From a bacterium (GTDB lineage Bacteria > Spirochaetota > UBA4802 > UBA5550): a stretch of DNA of 29,486 nucleotides. The stretch covers positions 1 through 29,486 of the forward strand of contig JAAENB010000535.1 in NCBI GenBank assembly GCA_024224995.1. Reading direction: 5' to 3'. Within the stretch, counting starts at the first letter, position 1, and the number at the start of each line of letters is the position of its first letter. Both the position numbers and the translations under genes were made by a program. This document shows positions 1 through 7,736 of the stretch, in pieces. The notes under the pieces were generated by a model. The model saw only the letters and a program-made list of their open reading frames with translations. It had not been told where the DNA came from and searched no databases.

Positions 1-36
1 CCCGGCTCCTGCGAGGACCCCGGCTCCTGCGAGGAG
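1..36 (+). repeat. In-frame 18-bp tandem duplication inside the RNB gene
   Basis: Bases 1-18 and 19-36 are two copies of the same 18-bp unit, differing only at the last base (c against g). They encode the repeated hexapeptide RLLRG(P/E) just before the conserved PIFRVH segment. More copies could lie before the window edge. Confidence 0.8.
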
Positions 37-869
37 AAGAAAAAAACGACCCGGGACTGGCGCCCATTTTCCGGGTACACGATTCACCCCTGCCCGAAAG
101 CCTGGACCGGCTCCACGGGACAATCGACCGGCTCATTAAAATCCATGAGCTCAATGAAGCAGAGTGGAAATGGCGGCGATTTCAAAAACCAAAAGAAAGC
201 CTGGCCGAATATCTAATCCGGCTCCGTGAAAACGCGGGAAAAAATAAAGCGGCCCTGCGAATCATCGCAACCATAGAACGGCAGATCTTGCTTACGAACC
301 GGCGGTCCCAGTTCTCAGGCGAAGAAGGGCCTCACTATGCACTGGGAGTGGAACTCTACAGCAGGTTTTCATCACCCATGCGGGAGGCAGCAGGGATCTT
401 CACTCACAAGGAGGCTCTTGAAAAGCTGCATATCACCCCCAGTCCTCTCACTCCCGAGCAGGACGAGGCGCTTCGCGAAAGTGTAATAAACACAGCAAAC
501 CGGTCAAAGGAACAACAGCGCAGACTCTCCAAAGAAATAACCAAACTGGCAATAGACCAGCTCCTGCGTAAAGATCTAACCCTGCCTCCGGAGAAGCGTC
601 CGGAGTACAGCGGAACCATACTCGGCATGAAGGGCTCATGTTTGTATGTTCACCTGGATGAACTGCCTGTGGAACTCAAGGTATACCGGCAAAACCTGGA
701 AGAGCACCTGGGCTGTAAACTGGAAACGGGCAAAAAAGAGACAGAGCTCTCCTCGCCAACCAATCCCCAAATACGGTTCCGCATGGGAGATGCAATTACC
801 ATAAAGACTGTTTCATACGATGAAAAAAGACGAAAGTGGCTGCTGCTGCCCGTGGGGGAAAGAAGATAG
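1..869 (+). CDS. RNB-family (RNase II/R-like) exoribonuclease, 3' part; 5' end outside window
   Basis: The reading frame is open from base 3, so the start lies before the window and the TTG at 288 is only an internal codon. About 288 C-terminal residues are visible. The stretch PIFRVHDSPLPESL matches the RNB-domain segment usually written as P-x-[IL]-[YF]-R-V-H-E-x-P. ALGVELYSRFSSPMRE matches the conserved Y-x-H-F-T-S-P-I-R-R segment late in the RNB domain. The last 90 or so residues (GTILGMKGSCLYVHLDELPVE) look like an S1-type OB fold. These proteins degrade RNA 3' to 5' with magnesium; the DxxxDD metal site would lie upstream. The Arg-Arg pair normal after SPI is here M-R-E, so it is a divergent member. 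An 18-bp unit is repeated in frame at 1-36. Recognition is by motif only. Confidence 0.8.
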   Translation, partial: RLLRGPRLLRGEEKNDPGLAPIFRVHDSPLPESLDRLHGTIDRLIKIHELNEAEWKWRRFQKPKESLAEYLIRLRENAGKNKAALRIIATIERQILLTNRRSQFSGEEGPHYALGVELYSRFSSPMREAAGIFTHKEALEKLHITPSPLTPEQDEALRESVINTANRSKEQQRRLSKEITKLAIDQLLRKDLTLPPEKRPEYSGTILGMKGSCLYVHLDELPVELKVYRQNLEEHLGCKLETGKKETELSSPTNPQIRFRMGDAITIKTVSYDEKRRKWLLLPVGERR

Positions 870-881
870 TTTGAAGTTTGA
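868..881 (+). repeat. Two-copy heptad array (AGTTTGA) overlapping the stop codon
   Basis: Two perfect copies of AGTTTGA start on the second base of the TAG stop codon of the RNB gene. This belongs to the same GTTYRAR heptad family as the arrays at 7480, 8936, 9368, 11397 and 18729. The downstream bases 884-897 carry the 14-mer TTCGGCTCCGCTCA, whose reverse complement is at 14907-14920. Confidence 0.6.
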
Positions 882-954
882 TACTTCGGCTCCGCTCAGC
901 ACAGGGGTTCGAGATTTTGATTCCTGAAATAATCAACTTTTAATAAAAAAAAGG

Positions 955-983
955 TTGACGCACACAGTATTTTTCACTATATT
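955..983 (+). promoter_or_regulatory. Sigma70-type promoter for the RloA-like gene
   Basis: TTGACG at 955-960 and TATATT at 978-983 are separated by exactly 17 bp, in AT-rich DNA 65 bp before the ATG at 1048. The same hexamers and spacing occur on the minus strand at 9049-9077. Confidence 0.7.
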
Positions 984-1047
984 ATTTAAATAATAGCAAT
1001 TTACGAAGATTAAACACGAAAACAGGCATAATTAAAGAGAAAAAACA

Positions 1048-2334
1048 ATGATTATCGACTTTACTGTAAAAAACTTCAGATCAATTAGAGAAGAACAGAC
1101 TTTCAGTATGCTTGCAACCAAACCAAAAGATGAGCATAGCGAAAACATTTTTCAACTGGAAAATGAAAAAAGCATTTCTTTATTAAAAACAGCAATTATC
1201 TATGGCGCCAATGCTTCAGGGAAAAGCAACCTCATTCAAGCGCTGCAGGCTTTTATGAAATTAATCATCAACTCAACAGATTTAAAACTAATGGAAGACA
1301 TTCCAGGTTATGAACCATATAGACTTGACAAAAGCTGTTTAAACAAACCCACAAAATTTGAAATTGAGTTTATTTCCAATGACAGGAACAGGTATAAATA
1401 TACGGTAATCTTTAATAAAAAAGTTATTCTTTTTGAAGAACTGGTCTTTTACCCCAAAAAGCAGGAAGCCCGCATTTTTTTACGGGAAGAAGGAAAAGAA
1501 ATGCAATTCGGCTCCCATCTAAAAGGGAAAAAACAGAGTATTGCCAGCGAGCTTATAGAGAACAATCTTTTTCTTTCAAAAGCGGCAAACAGCAACCACG
1601 AACAGCTAAAAGAAATTTATTTATATTTTTTAGAAAATACAATCTTTCATTTAAAACAGGGAGGAAGGCCGCATAGTTATACAACCACTCAACTGACTAG
1701 AGAAGACAATGCGAATTTTAAAAAGAAATTAATAAATCTGCTAATGGCTGCCGACACAGGAATTCACTCCATTGACATGGTTGAAATAGATTTAGATGAA
1801 ACCATTACCGAGGATACACCGGAATTCATCAGGAAGCAGATTCTGGAATTATTTACCCAAAAACCCATAACCTATCATAAACTTTATGAAAACGGAAAAG
1901 AAGCAGGAGTAACCCATTTCGATCTAAACGAGGAATCGAATGGAACTATCAAAATGTACGAACTTGCCGGAAAAATAATTACGGTAATTGAAAATGGGTA
2001 TACCGCTGTAATCGATGAATTAGACAGCAGTCTTCACCCGCTCCTTTCGGAATACATTATCAAACTGTTTAATGATCCCGAAAGCAATCCAAAGAATGCT
2101 CAATTAATTGTTGCAACCCATGACACAAGTCTTCTTAACCCGCAATTATTACGGAGAGACCAGGTATGGTTTACTAAAAAAAATAACTATGGAGCAACCC
2201 AGGTATACTCTCTTGATGAGTTCGACAAAAATGAAGTGAGGAAAAATACCCCATTTGACAAATGGTATCTCAACGGAAGATTCGACGCGATTCCTTTAAT
2301 AAATAAAAGCTTGTTTAAACCAAATAAGAACTGA
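1048..2334 (+). CDS. AAA15/RloA-like ATP-binding protein (COG1106 type)
   Basis: 428 residues, the usual length for this ABC/SMC-like ATPase family. The N-terminus (IIDFTVKNFRSIREE) is the typical first strand. Walker A is GANASGKS at 53-60. A signature-like segment (EESNGTIKMYELAG) precedes Walker B and D-loop (AVIDELDSSLHP) and a switch His (LIVATHD). All nucleotide-binding motifs look intact. The family supplies the ATPase half of several two-gene defence systems (RloAB, OLD-like and PARIS-like sets), where it controls a TOPRIM or nuclease partner. That partner is the next gene, 16 bp downstream, and it is broken here. The AT-rich composition contrasts with the genes on both sides, suggesting horizontal transfer. 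The function as defence is inferred from the family and the partner. Confidence 0.85.
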   Translation: MIIDFTVKNFRSIREEQTFSMLATKPKDEHSENIFQLENEKSISLLKTAIIYGANASGKSNLIQALQAFMKLIINSTDLKLMEDIPGYEPYRLDKSCLNKPTKFEIEFISNDRNRYKYTVIFNKKVILFEELVFYPKKQEARIFLREEGKEMQFGSHLKGKKQSIASELIENNLFLSKAANSNHEQLKEIYLYFLENTIFHLKQGGRPHSYTTTQLTREDNANFKKKLINLLMAADTGIHSIDMVEIDLDETITEDTPEFIRKQILELFTQKPITYHKLYENGKEAGVTHFDLNEESNGTIKMYELAGKIITVIENGYTAVIDELDSSLHPLLSEYIIKLFNDPESNPKNAQLIVATHDTSLLNPQLLRRDQVWFTKKNNYGATQVYSLDEFDKNEVRKNTPFDKWYLNGRFDAIPLINKSLFKPNKN

Positions 2335-2350
2335 ACGAAATATTACGATT

Positions 2351-2871
2351 ATGCCTAAAAACAGGAACAGGAAATCGGGCTTGAAAAGAGTCAAAAAGCG
2401 GCTTTTTATCGTATGTGAGGGAGAGAAAACAGAGCCGCTTTTTTTCAATGAGTTTATTAAAGATTGCGATTTTCGAGGCAGCCCCGTTGAAATTCGTGTT
2501 GTGAATACAGAGAAAAACTCCCCAAAAGAACTTATTGGAATAGCTAAAAAACTACGAGAGGTTGAATCCGATGAAATATGGTCTGTACTGGATTTTGCTG
2601 CACTTCGAGTATACGACTCGCCCTTTTGGCAAATCAGAAGAGATAATAAAATACTTAAAAAAAAAAATATATCGCTTATACAAAGCAGCAAAAGGACACC
2701 TACCAATTAATTAAAAATCACACTAAAAAGGCCATTTCGAATGCAAAAAAGATCAGGAAATATCAATCAGAAACAAACCCCGAGTTTGATAAAAAATATA
2801 AGCTAAATCCATATACAGATGTTGATATGCTTATGACATCTATCTTAAAAATCAAAGATGACTATAAATAG
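2351..2871 (+). pseudogene. RloB-like TOPRIM-type partner gene, disrupted by an internal deletion and a frameshift
   Basis: The first 80 or so codons encode a good RloB N-terminus: KRLFIVCEGEKTEPLFFNEF carries the TOPRIM-like Glu motif and DEIWSVLD is the start of the usual D-x-D motif. At about 2590 the frame is lost. The characteristic RloB segment W-I-L-L-H-F-E-Y-T-T-R-P-F is read in a different frame from 2589, so roughly 30 codons including the second Asp and the N-P-C-F-E-L part have been deleted out of frame. After an 11-A run at 2657-2667 the frame shifts again. The remaining C-terminus (YQLIKNHTKKAISNAKK, then LNPYTDVD) runs to TAG at 2869-2871. A product read straight from 2351 would stop at 2710 after 119 residues. 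With the catalytic centre lost, this half of the pair is very probably dead. Confidence 0.8.
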
Positions 2872-3098
2872 TCCGGCAGAACCTTTCTTAACCGATCACC
2901 GATAACCCCGCCCCTGGGCGACCGATCACCTTTTTTCTCCCCACTTCACACAAACTTCATACTCTTTTCACCCCCCATCCTGATATTAACTATATAGCAA
3001 CAAAAGAGTACCACTGTGCCGGGCTGCATTAACCACTCTTCCCCTGGGTAGTCCGGCATTTGTGGTGCTCCATTTTTTAATTAAAAATAATATAAGCA
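2872..3098. other. Intergenic stretch with a possible structured leader before the exosortase gene
   Basis: No gene is seen. Bases 2888-2927 contain the dispersed words ACCGATCACC and its relatives around a small GCCC/GGGC hairpin, followed by a T-run. Bases 3007-3069 can fold: 3007-3014 pairs with 3062-3069 (8 bp, one G-U) and 3017-3022 (TGCCGG) pairs with 3053-3058 (CCGGCA). This hairpin ends about 30 bp before the exosortase start, which has no clear Shine-Dalgarno sequence. Whether it is a leader, a terminator or chance is not known. Confidence 0.35.
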
Positions 3099-4685
3099 AT
3101 GTATAAAATAAATTCAATAGAGAATGCACTAACGCGATACCGGGCCGGAGATGCCCTTCTCTGGCTGTTATTCCTGGTATTGTTCGCGCCCACAATACAA
3201 TGGTTCCTGAAATCCTTTTCTTATTCGGCAAACAGGCTCAGCCACGGAACCTTCGCCGTAATCCTGGGCATACTTATTTATAAAATATGGAAATACCGAA
3301 CCCGGCAAAAAGAATTGCCCGAAAGAACAGCAGCCGCTCAAACAGGCGGAACCCGGCTTCCCTTAGCGGGGTTTATCTTCTCAGTAAGCGCGTACCTGGT
3401 AGTGGAATACGTGCTGCACATCAATATGTTCTCAGCAGTATTTTTCGGGAGCGCCCTGTACTGCCTCCTGGGCTTTTACCTGCCGGAGCAGACCTGGAAA
3501 AAGGGGCTCATTCCTACGATCCTGCTCATCCAGACGCTTCCTTTTGGTAATTATCTCGATACGTACCTGGGATTTCCCCTGCGGATATTTTCAGCAGGCA
3601 TGGTAGAGCAGGTTCTGGGAGCTATGAACATACCCAGCGTATCACAGGAAACGATCATTATAATAGAAAACAGCGCCTCCCAGGTAGACCTGTCGTGCAG
3701 CGGATTAAAGGGGATATGGTCGGGGCTCATATTTTTCTTTGCCGTAACCTGGCTGGAACGGAAACCCGTTACCCTGGGCTGGACCATACGCCTTGCCCTG
3801 TTCCTGTTTACGCTAACGGCTTTCAACACCTTGAGAATATTAATCCTGGTAATTGTTGATACCGTTATCCGTGCGCCCGAAGCAGCCGCGCGAATCCATG
3901 TGCCCCTGGGAATAATCGGGTTTATTTTTTCCTGCGTATTCGCCTGGCTTATGCTCCGCCAGGGAGGCGGTAAAACAGGCTCACCCGTACTCATACGCCC
4001 CCGTCCCATTCCCGGCTCCCTGGTTTTAATATTGGCAGCCTTTTTGCTAACGGGGATTTTCCTTCATCAAAGACCGGAGCCCCTGCCCTTCACCACTGCC
4101 GGGGTACGCCTTGACTTACCGGCACAGTTCCAGGCGAAGGAAATTCCCCTCACCCCTATGGAATCATCTTTGCTCACGAAAGAGCAAGGAGACGCGGCTT
4201 TCAAATTCAAATTCACCTGGGAAAAGAAGCTCACGGGAACACTCCTGGTGGCAGTGAACCGGAACTGGCGCAGCCATCACGATCCACAGGTATGCCTTAC
4301 CTCAGGAGGGCTAAAAATAGAACGGTCCGCCACCATGCTCATAAACAACACTTTTCCGGTCAAGGCCCTGGACTTTAGAGATCAGAAACTTTCAGCAGTC
4401 TACTGGTTCCAATCCCCTTCTTTTATAACCGAAGACTTTTCCGCGCGCGTATGGGCGCAGCTCACAAAAAAAGAAGAACACTGGGCACTGGTCTCAATCC
4501 TGTTCGACCGGCCAATACAGGGAGAAACGAACACCAATATAAAAAAATTATACCACCAGCTCCGCCGGGAGGTACACACCATGCAGACAAACAATATCAG
4601 GAAGAGCTGCCGGTTCATTCCCGCTGGAAAACGTAATCAGTTTTTGATGAATAACCAAGGAGAAACAAATTATGCAAACATTTAA
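3099..4685 (+). CDS. Exosortase with C-terminal EpsI-like domain
   Basis: 528 residues. The N-terminal 290 form a polytopic exosortase/EpsH membrane domain with about eight hydrophobic helices. The three expected active-site residues are visible: Cys200 in LSCSGLKGIWSG, Arg246 in FNTLRI, and His267 in HVPLGIIGF. Exosortases are inner-membrane enzymes that cleave and probably transfer proteins carrying PEP-CTERM tails. Residues 306-500 begin with another membrane helix and then resemble EpsI, with SHHDPQVCLTSGG matching its H-H-x-x-x-x-C signature. EpsI is often a separate gene or fused to the exosortase. The 3' end overlaps the next gene by 14 bp, and that gene encodes a PEP-CTERM protein, so the two probably form a dedicated enzyme-substrate pair. 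I cannot fix the exosortase subtype. The ATG at 3099 has no obvious ribosome binding site. Confidence 0.88.
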   Translation: MYKINSIENALTRYRAGDALLWLLFLVLFAPTIQWFLKSFSYSANRLSHGTFAVILGILIYKIWKYRTRQKELPERTAAAQTGGTRLPLAGFIFSVSAYLVVEYVLHINMFSAVFFGSALYCLLGFYLPEQTWKKGLIPTILLIQTLPFGNYLDTYLGFPLRIFSAGMVEQVLGAMNIPSVSQETIIIIENSASQVDLSCSGLKGIWSGLIFFFAVTWLERKPVTLGWTIRLALFLFTLTAFNTLRILILVIVDTVIRAPEAAARIHVPLGIIGFIFSCVFAWLMLRQGGGKTGSPVLIRPRPIPGSLVLILAAFLLTGIFLHQRPEPLPFTTAGVRLDLPAQFQAKEIPLTPMESSLLTKEQGDAAFKFKFTWEKKLTGTLLVAVNRNWRSHHDPQVCLTSGGLKIERSATMLINNTFPVKALDFRDQKLSAVYWFQSPSFITEDFSARVWAQLTKKEEHWALVSILFDRPIQGETNTNIKKLYHQLRREVHTMQTNNIRKSCRFIPAGKRNQFLMNNQGETNYANI

Positions 4686-7506
4686 AATGATCATGAAAGC
4701 AGTCTTTAACAAGAAGGTCTTTTCATACGGCGTGTTCTGGTCGTGGAATACCATCTTTACCATATTTGCCGGTTTCCTGGCAATTCCATACCTGGTCATA
4801 CCAATAATCGGAGAAAGCTTCGAGGGAACTGTTCCCTGGGAAATTAGTTTTTTTACCCTGGCAGCAATTGCAATCCCCATTGCCTGCAGCATCCTGGGAT
4901 TTACCCGGTTCAGAGCGGAACCCCTGAAACTAATGCGCCTTTTTTACGGCGTAGAGATCCCCTTAAGCTGCCTGGTACTGCTGCGACTCTTTGTTTTCAG
5001 GGAGCTGAATCCCGGAACTACCCACCTGCTCATACTGCTGATCCTGGGATTCGGGTTTTACCTGGTTGAGCTCTTCAGGAAAACCGGGGAAGCTGAAAAC
5101 TATAAGAACAGGAACGCCGGGAAAAACACGCTCTTTCTCACCGGGCACACCCTGCTCCTGGTTATTGGAATATTCGCGGCAGTGATATTATTTTTCTATA
5201 CCATCCCCCTTGCTGTTATGCTGGTCCGGGAAGTGATAAAAATAGAATGGATAGAAGAGATCCGGAGACTCTTGTCACGAGGCTCTTTCCTGTTTTATGC
5301 CCTTTTTAGTGCCCTGGCAGGTATGTCATTCTTCGCCTATACAGCCACGATCTTTATTGGACTTCCCATAGCCCTGGTAACGCTCTATATAAAAAGTTTT
5401 GCCCGGAACTATAACGCGTTTAAAAACCGCTACAGCTTTAACAAAGCCTGCGGACTGGTAGTTGGGATAATTACCTTCAATATTTTACTCTACGCGGTTA
5501 TTAATATACAGCCTCAGCAGGAAACATTCGCCAAACTGGAAGACCGGGTCTATACCAGGGAGCAGAAAAAAGAATTGCTGGAACAGGAAGAAAGCATCCG
5601 GGAAGGGCTGGTTAACGCCTATCTTTCCCCCTATCGATACATCAGCTCCGAGAAGAAAAATAATCATATAGCAGAGCTCTATAGAGAGGCGTTTGGCGCG
5701 TCGGGAAATTCAATCTGGGTTATCCAGGGACTTTTTAACAGCGTTACCCGGCCCTTTTTGTACACCGGGGACAGCATGGCGAACGACCAGGATAAAGCGG
5801 AAGAACTCTATGAGTATTTTTTCGATGAGCCCATTCAAAAAGGAGAACGGGAAGCCATTAAACACGCCATGGAATCGACCTGGGACCGGGATAGTATTGA
5901 AGCGGGTCTGTTAAACGTCAATGAAGAGAAAGTTCTCATAACAAAACAGTCACTAACTATACAGGAACAGGGCGCCTGGGCCGATATTGAACTATATGAA
6001 GTCTATGAGAACAAGACCGACAGACGCCAGGAGATTTTATATTACTTCACCATGCCGCATAACTCTGTAATAACGGGATTATGGCTCTCGGATGACGAAA
6101 ACGATCCTAAAAAATATCCTTACGTGGTCTCTCCCCGTGGAGCGGCGCAGCAGGTGTACCGGAACCAGGTCCGCAGACGGGTAGATCCGTCCCTGCTGGA
6201 ACAGGTAGGTCCCCGGCAGTACCGGCTCCGGGCATTTCCCATTCCCGTAAAACGAAGAGCTCAAGACAAGAAAGACCGGTTCATGCACCTCCGGCTCTCC
6301 TTTCGATGTTTGCCGGGTCCGGGCGGCAAATGGCGCATGCCGCGGCTTCTTGAAAAACGAAACGCGTACTGGTCTTCGTCCACGGACTTTCGCGTAAACG
6401 GAAATGAAGAAGAGAAGGACTCGGACAGTCCCTGGATGCCGTACACCATCAACAGCACCCAAAAAAAAGCTCCCGCAATGGGGCAGGAAACCATAAGCAG
6501 GCTTAACGATTCAATGGTAATCAGGTCGCGCCCGTATACGCATGCTCATAACACAGCGAATACGGGAAAGTACGCGGTATTAATTGATCCGTCATACAGT
6601 ATGAACCGGGTGACGGCAGATGTCCATGAAACAATAGACTGGATGAAGAAAAAAAGAATTAATGCTGATATTTACTGGTATGATAATTATCATATTAAGA
6701 GCGCGTCCATACAGGAGTTTAACAAAAAGAACCTGGCATTCTTTGGAACAAGCGACTGCGTAGATCTCCTGAAAAAATTCAAGACCAGGGACAACCTGGT
6801 ATCGGCAAACTATGAGGCCCTCATAGTACTTACCGATGATGGGAATTACGAACTGTCAAAGGACCAAAAGCAGCCGCTTTCAATGAAGGAGCCGGTTTAC
6901 CTGCTGCACCTTGATTACAAAATGCCCCGGGCTTATTCCGACGCGCTCCTGGATACCATTCGGAAAACCGGGGGAGGAATTGCCGCCGGAATAGAGGAGC
7001 TCTTTACGATCATATCGGTAAAAAATAATCCCGGGCACGGGGACAAACGCAGGGTGCTGGCCATTGCCGGAAATAGACTGTGGGAACAGCTTGCGGATAC
7101 GGGAAGCGTAAAACCGGGAGAAGGAAACGGGATTAGCGCAATTGCGGCGTCCTATTATATTAACAATGCTCCCGGCAAAGCGGTTCAGGGAAAGAAAGAA
7201 CTTTCGCTTGAGGAGCTGGACCGGGTTCATACTCTCGCGAAACAGTTCTCAATTGTAACAACATACTCTTCAATGATAGTGCTGGTAAATGACCGGCAGC
7301 GGGAAGAGCTGAAAAAAGCAGAACAGGCGAAAGACCGTTTTAACCGTGAAATTGAAAACGGGAAAGAGGTCATCAGCAAACCGGGTAACCCCTTTGCCGT
7401 GAGCGGGACTCCGGAGCCTGAGGAATGGATACTCATGAGTATTGTTTTGATTTTGCTGGGGTACGCTGCTCTTAAAAAAGTTCGAGGTTCGAGGTTCGAG
7501 GTTTGA
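4672..7506 (+). CDS. Polytopic VIT/vWA-domain protein with PEP-CTERM sorting signal
   Basis: 944 residues. AAGGAG at 4657-4662, eight bases before the ATG, sets the start inside the end of the exosortase gene. Residues 1-280 contain several membrane helices (about 25-47, 58-76, 93-108, 117-133, 155-185, 205-240, 260-278). Residues 405-560 resemble a VIT domain (ELYEVYENKTDRRQEILYYF, then MPHNSVITGLWL). A vWA-like domain follows, with a D-P-S-Y-S metal site (DxSxS) near residue 638 and the strand LIVLTDDG further on. The C-terminus is a textbook PEP-CTERM tail: P-E-P at 914-916, a hydrophobic helix, then K-K-V-R-G. A multi-pass PEP-CTERM protein is unusual; similar proteins with their own exosortase are known from memory, but I could not check the model. 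The last nine codons are made of the heptad repeat that begins at 7480. Confidence 0.85.
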   Translation: MQTFKMIMKAVFNKKVFSYGVFWSWNTIFTIFAGFLAIPYLVIPIIGESFEGTVPWEISFFTLAAIAIPIACSILGFTRFRAEPLKLMRLFYGVEIPLSCLVLLRLFVFRELNPGTTHLLILLILGFGFYLVELFRKTGEAENYKNRNAGKNTLFLTGHTLLLVIGIFAAVILFFYTIPLAVMLVREVIKIEWIEEIRRLLSRGSFLFYALFSALAGMSFFAYTATIFIGLPIALVTLYIKSFARNYNAFKNRYSFNKACGLVVGIITFNILLYAVINIQPQQETFAKLEDRVYTREQKKELLEQEESIREGLVNAYLSPYRYISSEKKNNHIAELYREAFGASGNSIWVIQGLFNSVTRPFLYTGDSMANDQDKAEELYEYFFDEPIQKGEREAIKHAMESTWDRDSIEAGLLNVNEEKVLITKQSLTIQEQGAWADIELYEVYENKTDRRQEILYYFTMPHNSVITGLWLSDDENDPKKYPYVVSPRGAAQQVYRNQVRRRVDPSLLEQVGPRQYRLRAFPIPVKRRAQDKKDRFMHLRLSFRCLPGPGGKWRMPRLLEKRNAYWSSSTDFRVNGNEEEKDSDSPWMPYTINSTQKKAPAMGQETISRLNDSMVIRSRPYTHAHNTANTGKYAVLIDPSYSMNRVTADVHETIDWMKKKRINADIYWYDNYHIKSASIQEFNKKNLAFFGTSDCVDLLKKFKTRDNLVSANYEALIVLTDDGNYELSKDQKQPLSMKEPVYLLHLDYKMPRAYSDALLDTIRKTGGGIAAGIEELFTIISVKNNPGHGDKRRVLAIAGNRLWEQLADTGSVKPGEGNGISAIAASYYINNAPGKAVQGKKELSLEELDRVHTLAKQFSIVTTYSSMIVLVNDRQREELKKAEQAKDRFNREIENGKEVISKPGNPFAVSGTPEPEEWILMSIVLILLGYAALKKVRGSRFEV

Positions 7507-7507
7507 A
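7480..7507 (+). repeat. Heptad array (GTTCGAG x3, GTTTGAA) forming the end of the VIT gene
   Basis: Three perfect GTTCGAG units and one GTTTGAA unit run through the TGA stop codon, so the array encodes the last residues of the upstream protein. A seven-base repeat read in triplets changes frame at each copy, giving the irregular R-G-S-R-F-E-V ending. Confidence 0.85.
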
Positions 7508-7545
7508 GTTTTTTGTCCCAGGGTTAATTGCACGGAGTCGGTCGT

Positions 7546-7707
7546 GTCTTAATATACCGAAAAACATAATTCGGAATGTAAACTATGCCCGGAGTGATGC
7601 CTCCGCGGGTTGTGAGGCTGTTTGAGCGGAGCGAGTTCCGAACGTTCTGCGGAGGCATCACTCCGGGCATGGTTTACATTCCGGGTTGATATACCTTATA
7701 TTAAGAC
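7546..7707. repeat. Nested inverted repeat: 34-bp hairpin inside an 11-bp outer stem
   Basis: The inner arms 7573-7606 and 7649-7682 are complementary over 34 bp with a single G-U pair, enclosing a 42-base loop that contains TGAGCGGAGCGAGTTCCGAA. An outer pair, 7546-7556 (GTCTTAATATA) and 7697-7707 (TATATTAAGAC), is perfect over 11 bp. The element lies between the end of the VIT gene and the convergent end of the HD gene. It may be a dispersed palindromic repeat inserted into an older terminator-like hairpin. No ORF is supported inside it. Confidence 0.85.
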
Positions 7708-7715
7708 GCAACCCA

Positions 7716-7734
7716 GGGCCACCGATTACCTTAC
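7716..7734 (-). repeat. 19-bp repeat, inverted copy of 10532-10550
   Basis: These 19 bases are the exact reverse complement of 10532-10550. The copies sit at the two outer ends of the divergent HD and radical SAM genes. Shorter relatives of the same words (ACCGATCACC) occur at 2888-2927. Confidence 0.8.
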
Positions 7735-7736
7735 CA

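Noticed and set aside
2351..2710. Intact small 119-residue protein
   Set aside because: The last 40 residues are out-of-frame RloB sequence, so it is a truncated pseudogene product.
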